Position numbers and translations under genes: made by a program. Source: Panax quinquefolius (lineage: Eukaryota; Streptophyta; Magnoliopsida; Apiales; Araliaceae). Taken from it: a stretch of DNA of 64,000 nucleotides. Of this stretch, positions 48,486-62,949 are shown in pieces. The notes under the pieces are model-generated. The model saw only the letters and a program-made list of their open reading frames with translations. It had not been told where the DNA came from and did no database searches. The first letter of the stretch is position 1. Each line of letters opens with the position of its first letter. The stretch is from NCBI GenBank assembly GCA_020205615.1, contig CM035167.1:137902568-137966567 (forward strand), read 5' to 3'.

Positions 48486-51400
48486 CTATAACTTGGTCAC
48501 ACCCTGTGATTTTTCTTCACATAAGTCTGATTGGGATCCATTAGTAATAGTTGTTTGGGGAGACCACTGATCTGGCACCATAAGAAAATAAGCAGACATA
48601 GCTTTTCTGAACCTTTTCTTGTATTGCTTGGGAGAAATAACAGTTGGAGATGTGTTCTTTGGCCCGCCAAGGATCCCTGAAGTTTTCACCCAAGTTTCAA
48701 GGTGCTTATCCCACGTATATTGCCTCATGAAATCAATAATCCCAAGAACTAGCTCATGATTTTCTTCATCTACTCCAACCAGTAAAGAATAGTCCATTAC
48801 ATCAATAGACTGCAGTAGCATTCAAATCCATTAGAAGAATACAATAAAAATGAAAGCATTGGCAACAATACGAAGAATAAATAAAATGGTAATTACCCCG
48901 ATATATTTTCAATTTCCCAGACACCCCCACCCAGTAGAATGTCGCAGCATTGAAATCAATTACAAGAATAAAGATTAAAAAAAAACACATTCACAACAAT
49001 CAGAAGATTAAATAAAATGGTAATTATCCCAATAGTTTTCCAAATTCCAATTCTCTCTGTCTCCCACCCCCCAAAAAAAAAAAACCACCATATTCAAGAG
49101 ATTGAATGGTAATTATCCCAAGTATGGCATAAACAAAACAAAACAACCTGCAAATATAAGTAGCTGAACAAGATGATCTGGTAGGACGTTACTTCAAAAC
49201 TTACAGCAAGAAATGCAGTATCATTCCAGACGGCTCTTTCTAGTAACCGCTTTGCCTTGTTTCCCACAAAGATCGGAGAAGTTGGCATTGCCTCAATCAG
49301 GTTCTGATCAAGCAAGACTTTATTGCTCCCACTTGAATCCGGATTATACCGTGAGCGAGAAGATCCTTTAAGGTCATACAGTCTTGTGATGTTGTGCCTA
49401 AACAGAAGATTTTCCATAACTAAAACATCTATCCTCGACTCTTTTCCTCCTTTAAGATGTTTCACTGTCACCTTAAAGACATACATGAACAAAATAAACT
49501 AACAAATTGTAGTACAGAAATGGATTATCCAAAAAGAACTGTGAATAAAATTTGTAGAGAACCCCAATACAGAACCAAGATGTACAAGGAAGAGAAAAGT
49601 GAACAAAAACATCATCCACAGAGCTTTATAAAGCCATTTCCAAGCAATTGGTAAAGCATTGTGTAGCAGAGCTATCAATTGTACCAGTCAGACGACTTCT
49701 AAAACCTTAAAGGTTTTCTGTTACAAGCTTAGACTCAACATTATTAACCTCCACTGGAAACTTAGATCTAAAAAAAAATTGACAGTGTCCACAAGACTTA
49801 TAAGAGCATGATCCAACATCCAGATAATGTAAGTTGTAAGGTGAAATAAAATGGGATTAATTTGACAACCATTCCAAAAAAAATTAAGTCCACAGTTAGA
49901 CAATGGTTGAGACGAAGCAAAAGTGCAAATGCAATTGATAGCTTGTGATTTGGCTTCACAGCCTGGCAATGTTGGAGAACTCACCCAGCAAAAATACTCT
50001 CAGATCATTCCATATTTAAAAGATCAACTTTTGAAAGTCAATTTGAGAGCTTTTCAAGCTCAAAATTGACATGTTTCATTAAAAACTATGAAACAATAAA
50101 TCTTACAATGAGTAGTACTTTTTAGATAGTTTACAATAAATCATTGTATTGACTAAAATTATCAAAGTCAATTTTGAGTTCAAAATGTCTAAAGTTGACT
50201 TCAAAATGTCAATAATAATCCTATATTTTGGAATGGAAGGAGTTATTAATAGGACAAAATCAAAGTCAATTTTGAGCTTCAAAAAATGTCTCAGAGAGAG
50301 GTTTTTTTAGTTGATCTAATATATTTATTTTTCAAATGATTTTGTAGCATATCAAATCACAACAAGTAAATAATATCAAGTCAAAATGGATAATTTTATT
50401 AATCCTATACCAACTTCAAATTATTGATGATACATTTGTAATATTTTGTTTAATTCAATATAATTCTTAAATTTATGTTTAGTTTCTTAAGTTTTAATAT
50501 TGAATTAAATTTTAAAATTTAAAATTTTATTATTTAATAGCAATCTTGTTTATGAATAAAACTAATACGTTAAAAATATTTTTGAATTTTGAAAAATTGC
50601 ATGTTTGTGTTTGAACTTTGACATTAACAATATGGATATCTATTTGAACTTTAAGCAAATGTCTTTATTATCTTAATTATAAATTGTTTTGTTTTATATT
50701 ATTGTTTTGTTTGGATAAATGTAAGATAAAATATTAAAATTAGCTTAAAATAAAAAAAACCGCTTAGGCCCCCGCCAGTTCCCCTAGGCGCTAAAGCCCC
50801 CTCGCCGCCATCCGCCTAGCCTAGCGCCTTTTAGAACATTGGGCAAAAGTCACAGTTCTTTGAACATATGAAAATATAATTGAACAAACAAAAAAAGTAA
50901 TACCTGAAAGATACCCAGTATCTTTGCAAGGCAAGTGGGGCTTCCTGAACTGATTGATTCAGATAAATACTTAAAATACTCCGGAGCAAACTTGATGAAA
51001 GATTCCAGCTCTGTCTTTGTAACCTGTTTGATGATAAACCTGTCGTCCAAGGTTTTTGCAAAGAAGACATTGCTCTTGCCACCCTGTGCACCCCACTTCT
51101 TACAACGACTGAGGGATCGTATGAAATCTAACTCAGAGGGGCAACAAATCTTCCTCAAGGCCTTAAATCTCTTTGCACAGTAACAAGTTACGGTATACTT
51201 TACCTTCCCAAGAGGGCCTTCATCTGTAAAAGAAACTTTGGCATGCAAAGTGTTGGTGTACGAGAGTGAGTCCAACCCCAAGGAAGTTCGAGATCCCAAT
51301 ATGGATAAGATGCTCTCATCAGTAGACCCAAGACTTCTCAAGGATTCAGAAGTTGTCTCGTCTAAGGAGTTTAGTGACAGTAGATTCACTGAATCTAAAT

Positions 51401-54400
51401 TAGGCAAAGAGAATGAAGATTCCACTCCATCATTCAATCTCTCAGGTTCATCAGGAACTTGGATGTAGTAGTCTGGTGAGACAAGGGCATATGATATAAT
51501 ACTAGTGGGTTCATCATCATAAACTGGCACAACAATGTCATCAATACCAACAGGCAGAAGCAGTCTGGCGCCACCTTGACGTACTACATCCAGAAATGAT
51601 GATACATAAACAGGATTATACTCGCATAATGTACGAAGCTTTTGTGTATATATAGAAGAATTTTTTTGAAATGAACGAAAGATTTTTAAAAATGGTATCC
51701 CCACCCAACTCATGGATTTCTCCATATGGTTGGCCCCCTGGATAGGCGATGACAAGCCAAGAGAACAACCTGCCTCTGGACCACCTTGCTCATCTTTGTG
51801 GTCTGACTTTGTCGTGATTGGTTCAGTAACATTTAAAGAATCTGCAATGACTGAATTAAGATGTGCATGGTCATGCTCTTTTGGTGATATATTTATCGCA
51901 TGACTTTCACCAGACCAGGCAGCATCCAGGGTATCTGATAAACATTCCATTATTGGGAACTGCCCCTCTGAGAGAACCCTTCGTACATTTACCTGAGGTA
52001 CTAAACTATCATTTCTACCAGTGATATTTGGGCTAGAAGGTTGGTATTTCTCAGCTGCTGTTGCATGATTTGGGTCCTGGTCCACCACAGTTACTTTATG
52101 AACCCTGTCAGGATGGTTGACCCGGACAGAAACTCTTAATTGATTAAAGGAAATATCAGACTTTGCAGTCTTAAGAGAAGAATCAGAGTTTCTGACATCT
52201 CTATCAGTCGTGGAAGTTTGATTCAGTTCAGCAGGCTTCTCGCAAGATCTGATTGGTTTCTCCTTCTGTTTTGGGGAGGAACTGCTCAAAACTCCTTGGG
52301 TATTGTTTTTTAAATTGGCAACATAAGTCAAGCGTTGATCCCAGACATAAGCATGGAAGACTAACTGCCTTCTTAATCTATTGATTTCAAGAATGTCTAT
52401 ATGAGGCTGGCCAACTCCTGCGTCCTTATTCAGCACTTGCCCCAGTGATTCCTAAGAAGATTCAAATAATCAATAAGAAATCAGACACAATGGAAGGTTA
52501 TTATCTCTTTCTTCCAAAGCATAATGAACATATAAAATCAAGTAACATAAATTGCCTTAAATTATGTAATGGCAACACAACCTATCCACATAACAGCAGA
52601 AGTCATGCAGTCCCTCGTGTTACGTAGACTCTTCAAATTGTGTGAAGTACCTACACCAGGTTCCTGACATCTGGCTAAGAGCAGATTAGGATATTTGTGA
52701 TTGACATGTCCATTGCTATATACATCTCTGAACCATGTCTATAAGTTTAAGTATTTGTATATAAACCTCTCTTCAAAATTTCATGTTGTCACATGATTGC
52801 TTTAATACGAGTAAAGTGTGTGGCTTTATAGGGTATTTTTACTCACATAGCTAGGGTCCTCTACAACGTATGGCTGTTAAGGCTTTTTGAGACTTCACTT
52901 TATCAATTGCTCAATTTGAGGTAAATGCCTCTGTTAATTTATCTACTTTAGTGTCTTTGCTTGCACTTTCTTGTTCTTTTAATTAATTGAATGGCCTTTT
53001 GTCCTCATTTGTTTTAATTCGTAAGTAAAATTTCATTTCTTTCTTCTGACTGGTGAGAAGTAAAAATTAACCAACAATAATTTTGGAACTTGTCGTTTAT
53101 CCCCCAACAATTTTCAAGGACTGAACGCCCCAATACATGCTCAATCAAAAATAAATAAAATTAATGCATTTTAGCATGAATCTTTTTTCTCTTGTGCAAA
53201 TCTAGCCCCAAAATAAGTAAAAAGGATCAGAAGAACTCGTTGAATGCAACTACCTCAAATTCTTCTTTCTCCTCCTGCAGTATCCTTTCCAGTTCCGCAG
53301 TTTGCTGCCTTAATTCAGACGACTTCTTGACTTTCTCAAGTGATACTTTCTCAAAAATCTGATGAAGAGCACGGTAGACCTCAGCGAAAAGTTGGTCTGC
53401 TCTGCTGAGAACCTGTCACTCACAAGATTAATCAACGTATAAGCAAGGTAGATGCTCAAGTCACTTACTAATTGGGTCAAGGGTTCAAGATAGTTGCACC
53501 TCATCAGCTTCTTTTGATAACCACTCTTGATTATGATAATTGAATTCAAGAGTTGAAGGTGGGAGATGTACGGAATTTACATCAATAGAAGCATACCGAA
53601 AGCAAGCTACCATTCTCCCAAAACTGCAAGTTTTACAATAATGTGAGGATGGCATAATTATAATAGGGAGGAAAAAAATGATAGGACAGTAGATAATGCC
53701 ATAATTAAACTTGAGGGTCTGTAAAAGCCTACTTTAGTGCATCCTAAGCTATTCAAGAGTGTTAGTCACACATTAATCGAACTGCAGACCAAGATAGAAT
53801 AAAAACAAACTGGTATAAAGAAATGAGAAAACTTAATCTTGGACTAAAAACCTTACATGCATATTTTCCTATAGAAGATTTTTCTGATCAGAGATACCTA
53901 GGTGCAGAGGGTATAAGGAGGATGCTAGTGATGTGGGGTAGGTAAGTGTTTCAAAACATGAAGTCATGAAATATGGCTTCATTTGGGCACTTATTGTATT
54001 CTGTGGGCCACAGTAAGAGGATGCTAGGGGAGACATGAGGAAGGAAATGGCTGTGACAAAGCAGATGGGTATGCATAACTCGTTGAGGTGAACTGGAAGT
54101 GGTCAGATTTCTGCGTGAGAGGTGTGGTGTTTACCATCTTCTGGGGCTGTGAAGGAGTTTAATGACCTCACCGATGACTTTTACTGCTAGGAGGGAAGTT
54201 CACTTAGTTCAGTTTTAGAGACAATCCTTCTTGGTAGGTTACTAGTTTCCACAAACTAGGAGTTGTGTTTCTCAGGTGTCACAGTCTTCTCTATCTAGAA
54301 GAGTGTACTGATTGTATTTTTCTTGTACTTGATAATGTAGCGTTGAAAATGAGGAGGACTTCTCAAATTGGAACATGTGATTTAAGGAACTCGGTCTGTG

Positions 54401-57400
54401 GAATTGATAGATATCTGTGGAGAGGGAACATAGTGGAATAGACTGGAATTCAGGCTAGAAAAGAAACTTAAATTTCACAAATTAGATAACATGGAATAAA
54501 TAAATTGGGGCAAGAAGAGTTGAAGCTAGTTAGAGCCACAAAAGACATTTAAAAACTAAGTTCCAAGGACATTTTGGTGTTGCAGTGCACAAAGGGGTGA
54601 TACAGTGGATGTATTTTAAAAAACATTTGGAAGACGAACTGACAAAGGGATATTTGAATCCACAAAACTATTATTCCTAGTAGCTAGTTCCATATCTATT
54701 TGACAATGTACTTGGATTATGTTTTTTGTGTTTTAAAGTGTCTAGTGTTAAACACTGACTGCATATTTAAATGGGGCTCGATCTATATGACGCAAATCTA
54801 AAAGCTGAATGTTGATGGTTTAGACTGTTTGATAACTGCAACTGATGAAAATGTAGATATATGTATTTTCCAATTTTAATTCTCTTAACAAATAAAACAT
54901 GACTGTTTACTTAAATTAAGGTACAAATGCTGAATAAAAAATCAAAAATTTACATAATTGAGGCATACTATTTATAAAATTAGTTCATTGTTTTACTTTT
55001 ATGCCCATAATAAATATTTTATGTAATCAATATTTAATCATAAAAATAGACAATCAATGAAGCCTTTAAAAATATAAATAGTGGAAAAATAAAATACTTA
55101 AATACTACACTACAAATAAAAATTATTTTATATGAATACTACTCTACAAATAAAATTATTTTTATAAGACATATATATTATTTCAAAAGTAAATTTTACT
55201 AACTAGGACGACAACTACCTTTATATATACTTTAAGCATGGAACACTACTAAAATAGTTACATTTATAAATAAAAATATATATATTAGATTTTGTTTATG
55301 GATTGAAAGAATAATAGATTGATAGGTGAGTTAGGGGTTGGAAATACAGAGCAGTTTTGAACTTTGATAATGAAAACATTATTCATTTTAATGAATCAAT
55401 TATCAATTCATCTTTATCAAATAATGTAACACCCCAGTCCCACGTCAAAAGATATGAGAAAAAATTGCCTATGTATAAGGAATTAAATTACTAACAATAG
55501 TACTTTCAGTCATGACTTTTGGATGAGTCTGTGGTGGGCTAAGATGACCCAAGAAGATACTATTGGGCCAGTGGTTTAAGGCCTTATTTGAATGGATTTG
55601 ATTCAATTCGGACTTGGGATTTGACCCAAGATTTGTTCCAGACTCGGGATTTGACCCAAGTTGTTTCATATGGTATCAAAGTCAACTCTCAAAAGCTTGG
55701 ACCGGGTCATCCGATTGGGTTGTCGAAGGTGGGGACACGAAGGTCAGTGGTATTATTCCATTGCCACAATGGAGAGAGGCAGGTCTGGAGGTGGGGACAC
55801 GAAGTTAGCCGGTATTATCTCACAATGGCTAAAGGCAAAGATCTGTGGACCGTGTGTGTGAATTGTGATCGGTTCTGACGGGGACATCAAAAATTTAAGT
55901 GGAGAAGTTTGTAACACCCCAGTACCACATCAAAATATATAGAAAAAATTTGGTTGTGTATAAGGAATTAAATTACTAACAATAGCACCTTCAGTCATGA
56001 CCTTTTGGGTGAGCTTGTGGTGGACTAAGATGACCCAAGAAGATATTATTAGGCCAGAGGTTTAAGGCCTTATTTGGATGGATTTGATTCGATTCGGACT
56101 TGGGATTTGACCCGAAATTTGTTTCAAGCTCGGGATTTAACCCAGATTGTTTCAAATAAAGTTTAACATGGGTTCATCAGCCATACGCAAGAAAGAGAGA
56201 GAACACAAGTCCACACCACTCTCTCATCAACTCCTTAATAAAAGAACAAAAAAAGAATGAAAAATGATAAAAGCAAGAAGAACGCTTGACAACCCACCCT
56301 TCTCTCCCCACTCTCCACTCTCCTCTCTTCTCTCTTCTATCTCTCCCTATCCCACCACAAAGTGATGATCAAGTTGGATAAAAGGGCAAAGATAAGTTGA
56401 ATTTTTTTTGTCGTGCATCACCATGAACAACTTCTTGTATTCTTTGTTTTTGATTTTGATTGGGGATTTTGGAAAGACAAAGGGCAATTCTGGGATTAAG
56501 TACATTTTAAAGCGAAAAAATCGTCTAAAATTCATTCAGATTTGCATCTGACAGTATAATTACTCTCTCCATGTCTGGTGTGGTCAGAGGCATTAAGTGC
56601 CTTTTCGATGTGGAAATGAAAAAGGCATTTATTAAGTTCAATCTGACCGAATAAGACGTGGCCATTAAGATGCCCATTCAGTGGAAACAAGCGGGGACTG
56701 TTAATTCATAGTTATGGGAATAGTTTAATTAAATAAAGCAGGTAATACCTATATAATAAAATTTAGGAAGGTGAAAGGCATTAAAACTCAGAATACTCAT
56801 TAAGTTAATAAAGAATCATATATAAAATTATTAGGGTAAGGCTCCCTTCCACTTCTCATTTTCTTGGTCGTGTTCTTGAGTTTATGTTTTCTTCTTTCTC
56901 CGTCCTATCCACTCGCATCAACTGGCTAGGTGTGCAGATTTTGAAAATGGAGGTAGGTAGGTGGGGAAAAATCATATATGAAGTGGAATTTGGAATTTGA
57001 ATTTGTTGTTATGTAGCTTATGCTGAGTTCGGTTAGAGTAATGCAAACTTGTTGGAGCAGTGTTAAATTTAGTGTCTAGCATGTCATTTCTGAGCATCTA
57101 GGACCCAAGAATCAATGTTTCCAAAGCCCCAGGCCTTTAGTTTTAGTCTTAACCCAACTTGGAATTATCAGAAACATTTATAAATATTTCGTTTCCTAAA
57201 GGCTATTTTTTTTCCACACTTGATACTGACTCATTAGCGCACAAAATTTGTTTGGATAGATGAAAATCATACCCATAGAACCGGAGACAGTCTCTGTGAA
57301 GAGAGTGTCCACAACTTGCAACCCTACTAGCGGCTGCGTGGTTTGAAAAGCTGAGCTCCAAAAATTTCCCAAAAGATAAACCCCATGCAGCCGGACATTA

Positions 57401-60400
57401 CTACTCTCTCGCGTGGCTGGAGGGAACCCATTAATCCGAGGACACCGTAGGCACCTGTGCCACATCCAGATTTTGCCTTCACGTTCTCCTGGCAAGAGAA
57501 ACTCTGGAAGCTTCTTTACAGAGATTGTTAGGCTGCCTTGCCGGTGTGTATAGCAATGAACATGTGCTTCTGAAGGCATTTGACATGAGCGGCACTGGTA
57601 GCTCTATTTGTGAAGATATAATAATCAATCCCAAGTTATTTGAAATAAGTTGATACAGTATGCAAGCATTTCAACGTGTTTTTATGTGGTAATGGAGAGA
57701 GAGAGATTACATGATCAAAAAGATGGTCTCGTAAGAACCGCCCCAATGGTTTATCAAAACTCCCATAGTATTTGATTCGAAGGAGATGAGCACGTTCACA
57801 TACAGTTCCCTTCCACACGCAACGTGTTGATAAGGACACCAAGATGCTCTGATGGTCCGAAGGTGAGGGAGGAAAGTCTTCTTTGAAAGATTCTGCCTCC
57901 TCGTGATGATTTTCCCTCACTCTTTCTGAGGAGGAGAACTCTGCATTACCTGAACTTTTTGCAGGTAATAAACTGCCATCAGCATTACAACAGCCAACAC
58001 CTTGTCCCAATGCTCCAGATTTCCCAAAACAATTAGAAACTAGATTATATGCTGCCACTACTTTACTGTTATTCATTGTTGATGTTTTTGCCTCAGAACA
58101 TTCGTTAATACCCACCTTATTGTCCTTGTTAGACGCATGGTTAGAGGTGGGCTCGGGTCCGTGGGTATCTGAGAAGTTATGCTGTGAATGAAAGGAGGAA
58201 GCAGCAGAAATAGAAAAATCCATGGAGCTAGCAACAAGTTCTGCATTTAAAGATTGAGAGCTAGTGAGATTGGGTAAACAAGGACTTGGCCCACCTAGCT
58301 TGCTCAAGGCAATACTGGATGATAATGTGTTATCTGATAAAATGCTATCATTAGACTGATATGTTTAACTAGAGGTAAGATTACCCTGAAGCTTTGGAGT
58401 GGCTTGATCAATGAAACCAGGTATTGTCGAAATGGACCTGTCAATACTTGATGGTTTATCAGGTAATGCAACTGCTATTGGAGACTTTAAAGGGAATTCT
58501 GGCAGAGAAGCACCTTCATCAGCAAGGAAAGATGTCTCCACAGCCAAGTGATAAGCAGCAAATACTCCATATTGAACTCACGATTTCACTTTCTTCAACT
58601 CATCCCGTTATGGCGCCCTTTTGAGCAAAATCTGAAACAGAGAAATTATCTTAGTCCTCCTGGTTTGGTTCAACAAAATAGCCCAAGGGGTAACTAAGGT
58701 ATTCTACAGAACAGAACTTTTCCTCAGAAAAAAATAAAAACTCTATACAGGTCAATCTATCAATCACTTGAAGAAACTACAGCACTGCAGAATTAAACAG
58801 CTCCATCTCATGGACCAAACAACATTACAACAGTCAACTCTCTAATAATCAATAATCATAATTCATAGGAGACCATAAATTTATTGTAATTATAAAGTTC
58901 AAATATCCTCCAATGACACTTGGCCAAAACTATCTGAACTTCACCTACAAAGTTTTTGATCACATAGTCATAGTATAAACAATTCTTCCAAATAATTGTT
59001 TTAACATTTTCAAAGTCTATATATATTGAGGGAGGTAATAAAAATGTAAACATTTTCACCTCAATGCCTTTTATACTAGGTAGGCTGTAAATGAATCTAA
59101 TATGTTAGCATAAAAGTAGAAAGACGAGGAGAAAAATAAGAAGGTAACATTCGGTCGAATATTAAATTATGGAACATCGAAATTATTAAACTGAACTTCG
59201 TATGTGATTATATTATCCATTTCTTTTACCACAATTTTTTGTGCTATTATAAGATTTTGTGTGACAAGATTCTCGTATTTCACTCTACACAATTCACTTA
59301 TCATGTCAAAAAGAACCTTTTGTACAAAACATAATATGGAATGTGATTAACGAAACCAAGCCGGTTCTTCCAAACTTATAAATTAATAGATTAATCAAGT
59401 TACTTATACAATGACCTACGAACCTGCTTATACCCGATCATATCTCCTTCACTTTTTTTTTAATTTACTTTTTTTTTAATTTACTTTTTTCTGTAGTCTG
59501 CAGAGATTCTTTTATTAAAGATTTTTAAAAATAGTAGAAATTAGTACTATCCGCTCCTAAAAGATTGTCATTTAGTTTGCACATGGATTAAGAAAGATTC
59601 TTTTATTGGGAAGATAAACTTTAATACAAGGGAGAGAATTTATTGGGACAAAAATAGTATGAAGCTAGTATCATCTAGTTGGTCTCAAGCCAATCAAGCT
59701 ACACGCCATACTACAGTTTTTGATACAGATTTCAACATAATACTCTGTCAAATTAAAGAACACTACAACAATGTTATTAACTGTGATAGTGTTATCGATC
59801 TGTGAACTTACAGTACAACCCAATGGCTTGGGGCAACCCTCAAAAAACATCAATGTCTTCGTTAGTTTCTTCCCACCTTGCCCAGCAGTGCCGTGCTCTT
59901 CAACAAACTTCTCCACGTGGAAATAGTCGCAATATCCTAATTTCTGCGATGTAAGATGATCGATGGAGAGGACTATTTGTGCACCTGTGCAGCGTGCTAT
60001 ACGCTCTAAAAGCGGTCTCTTGATATTTAAAACAAGCGATATGCCTTTTGCGAGAAGGTAATCTTGTGCGTATCGAGATACTGATTTCTCTACTAAAAGA
60101 ACATTAGGATGGTGCGCATCAATTTTTGCTACTGCCATCTTCAGATGGACCATTTCCTGAAAACCATGCAAATTTCATAAGAACAAGGAACCAATATATA
60201 CTAAATGATTACTAAAAGGCAAATAATCAATCATCATGGACATGCAGACAGATAGTATTTAAAACTCAAGGAAGGAAGAAGTTCAAGTCAAAACCTGCTG
60301 CAATAAAGTATCAACACTTGACAAGTGATTAGCAACCCTCTGATACTCCAGGGCGCCTCCAAGTACTAGAAATCGTGGTTTCTCTACTTTTGATGTCATT

Positions 60401-62298
60401 CTTCGATGAGCCACATTTTTCTTACAAACAACCCCTTTAATCACCACACTAGAGGATAAAATATAATCTCATCAGAATGCAAAGCAGGTAGATGAAAGGG
60501 GAACACATATCTGGACCAGCAAAGCCTATGCAAACTACATAGAGTCAGCAACTACAATCCTTTTAACATCTAATTTCTATAAGATCATGCTTTCCAGTTA
60601 AATTATAGGTACTATAAAAGAAACTTGAAAATCCTGTTCTTTTCAGGTGAAGCTTTTCCCATATTCTTAGATTCCTTCATTATGAAATAAGAAATATCAA
60701 TGGCCATTTGAATTCATAAATAACTTCTTCAAAAAAAAAAAAAAAAATCAATATATAATACATTAATATTAACATATTGTAAAAACTAAGTGTTTAAGAT
60801 CAAATTAAAGAATATATGTTTTATTTTAAAAACAAAGTATTTCTCAGTTCAGATGTTAAACCTCTAACTTTTTTCAGAATAACACATTAGACCTGAATAC
60901 GTTAGTAACTTTTTCCTTTTTTTATTATTAAGAAAAAGAAATTTTATTTATAGAAAAAAGAAGATACAAGAAAGCATGGGAAAAAGAAGTCCACTCTCAC
61001 TGGACTAATAGAAAACAAGACAAGCAGAGCACTTAAAAAAATGCAACCCTCCCATCTCTAAACAGATCAATCATATGAAGTACTCCATAGCAAAAGCCCA
61101 AAGGAATGCAACAAAATAACCATCCCTCAACAAATTAGGTAGCTCCCTCAATACAGTCTAGCACCATTTTTGACAAACTTGTGTTGAGGAAAAAAATACT
61201 AGTATGTATCTATGAAATATACTGGGTGGGGGACATAGATCAATCATAAACTAACCTATTTTTACACCTAAAAAATATATGACTATAGCTACCCATTAGT
61301 TACAATCAACTACTTTTCAATAGTTTCAGCAATCATTTCTGCAGCATTTTAAACACAAGCTCTACAGCAATAGCCAGTACGTATACAATAGACAAAATTG
61401 TCATATGTATAGAATTAAAGTACAAAACTACAAATCAGTCTAGATATGAAGCAAAAAGAGAAATTCTTAAATGTTAAAACTTTAACTGCGTTTTTGACTG
61501 GGTTATAAATCAATTGAGAAAATTTTAAATGGTTAATCTTTAGTGCAATTTAAGGTTTACCTCTCGCTGCGCTTCCCACAAGCTATGCATTTAACCTTTA
61601 CATATCCCCCGGGATCCATTCCTCCACCCTGGCTTGTATCTGGCTTAAGAAGTGTTGCAGCTTCCCAGGACAAAGACGTTATTATCTCCAACCAACTCTC
61701 ACTATTATCCTCCCCACCCAATGGTAGGTTCTCAACCTGCAACAGCTGAGCTATCAAAGCTCTAAAATGCCCATCAACCACATTCTTCATGGCCTTCTTG
61801 TGCAACTCACTTGACTTGTCCCTATTACGGTACTCCCCACTACCAAAGCTGTTTGAAGAGCGTAGATAACCCCACTCTCCTGAATCGACCTCTCCAACAT
61901 TATCATCATCCTCGAAAAGAATAGCTTCTTTCTCATCCTCTTCATCTTCTGGCTCTGGAGGGAGCCAAAGTAGCCCGTTATTCTCAAAATCAACAGGTTC
62001 AGGATGTGTAACATCCACATCATATGGAGGTGTATCTTCACAACCATTACAATCATTTCTTTCATCCTCTTTTTCCCCAATTTTTGTGGTTCCTTCCAGA
62101 TCCTGTGTTTCGAAAGTGTCTGGTAACAGCGAAGAATTGATACGACTTGTGTCAATGTTTTCCCCATCAGGATGCTCTGTATCTGATCCATAGATGTGAC
62201 CAATCTCATCATAATTGACATCAGTGTAATAGACATTGGACTGCCCAATTTCAGAATGCAACCCATAAACACCATATTCATCGTCATCATCATCACTC
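48486..62298 (-). CDS. FAB1: FAB1-type 1-phosphatidylinositol-3-phosphate 5-kinase, 5' end outside the window, frame broken in two exons
   Basis: Converts PI3P to PI(3,5)P2 on endosomes and vacuoles. Exons in transcript order: 62298-61561, 60448-60295, 60156-59812, 58631-57711, 57603-57273, 53623-53500, 53412-53254, 52451-50904, 49471-49205, 48809-48486. Landmarks: NNGLLWLPPEPEDEEDE and HKKAMKNVVDGHFRALIAQL (first exon); the CCT/TCP1-like domain with MTSKVEKPRFLVLGGALEYQ and DYLLAKGISLVLNIKRPLLE; the FAB1 cysteine-rich region with SYQCRSCQMPSEAHVHCYTH and IWMWHRCLRCPRINGFPPAT; the coiled-coil with HIDILEINRLRRQL; and the C-terminal kinase with RFIIKQVTKTELESFIKFAP, LYDLKGSSRSRYN, SIDVMDYSLLVGVDEENHEL, IIDFMRQYTWDKHLETWVK and activation loop GGPKNTSPTVISPKQYKKRF. 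About 1640 codons are present; the N-terminal FYVE part of FAB1A/B would lie beyond 64000. Odd: exon 58631-57711 has in-frame TAA and TGA near its start and a TAA at 58367-58369. Exon 57603-57273 changes frame within about 25 bases near 57400. Everything else is open, so it is either recently inactivated or mis-sequenced there. Confidence 0.92.
49996..50245. mobile_element. Possible MITE in a FAB1 intron
   Basis: TACTCTCAGATCATTCCATA on the left and ATATTTTGGAATGGAAGGAG on the right are imperfect inverted ends of Stowaway style. The body repeats AAAGTCAATTTTGAG in direct copies. Borders are uncertain. Confidence 0.35.
50758..50842. repeat. GC-rich transposon end fragment in a FAB1 intron
   Basis: A sharp GC-rich patch (CCCCCGCCAGTTCCCCTAGG, then CGCCTAGCCTAGCGCCTTTT) in very AT-rich intron sequence. 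The CAATGTTCTAAAAGGCGCTA end, read on the minus strand, resembles ends of plant hAT-derived repeats. I found no partner end. Confidence 0.4.
55420..56159 (+). mobile_element. Intact TRIM (body 55425-56154) in a FAB1 intron
   Basis: Two direct repeats of 244 and 245 bp (55425-55668 and 55910-56154) both begin TGTAACACCCCAG and end in TTGTTTCA. The first is followed by TGGTATCAAAGTC, a Met-tRNA-type primer binding site. The second is preceded by a purine-rich AAGTGGAGAAGTT tract. AATAA flanks the whole element exactly (55420-55424 and 56155-56159). The 241-bp interior has no gag or pol. This is a terminal-repeat retrotransposon in miniature, moved in trans, with plus orientation, opposite to the host gene. 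Confidence 0.9.
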
Positions 62299-62949
62299 CT
62301 GGCACCACCAGATAAGAAAGAAACTCATATGATTAGAGTTAGCAATCCATAGGTTCAAAAGATTTTGGAAATTGTGTTCAAACTCAATGAAAATGGATAA
62401 GAATATATTCACTAATAAAATGATGTTTCCTACAAGACTCTCAACCAGGACAATAAAATGACGCTGAATCAAATGAAACTTAGTTACCTTTCTTATTGTG
62501 GAAAAGAAAAGTGCTGCATTTTTTAACAGTGCTGTTATGATAAACCACCAGAAAGACAAATTGAGAGAATAATGTACACAGAGTGAACTTATCCAATAAA
62601 CACAAGAACACAAATTTGAAGATGTAGCTTTCAACATTTAAAAGAACACTCAAATGTAGAATGGTGTATACATACTCCCAGCTTCTCATGAATACTCAAC
62701 ACCTAAATAATCTGAGTCTATATAATTCTTCATCTGCAAACACATATTTAATATTTCTATGTTTTTGTTTTACGTAAAAGAAGGGTAATACTAGGGGTCT
62801 TAATTTTTTGTCTCAAATGATGTGATATCAGTGTAATGGGTAAATCTCTTGTGATTTGCTATGTCATAAAGTGCCCCTAGCATTACCCGCAAAAGAAATA
62901 TAGACATTCAATGAAAGAATGTCATACTAAATGAAACTGATAAGAGGAG

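Noticed and set aside
51238..51903. Plus-strand open frames within the FAB1 region
   Set aside because: They are antisense to the large open FAB1 exon 52451-50904, whose frame matches the family throughout.
57390..57425. Programmed ribosomal frameshift in FAB1
   Set aside because: There is no slippery heptamer or downstream structure I can point to. The flanking exon also has nonsense codons, so mutation or sequence error is simpler.
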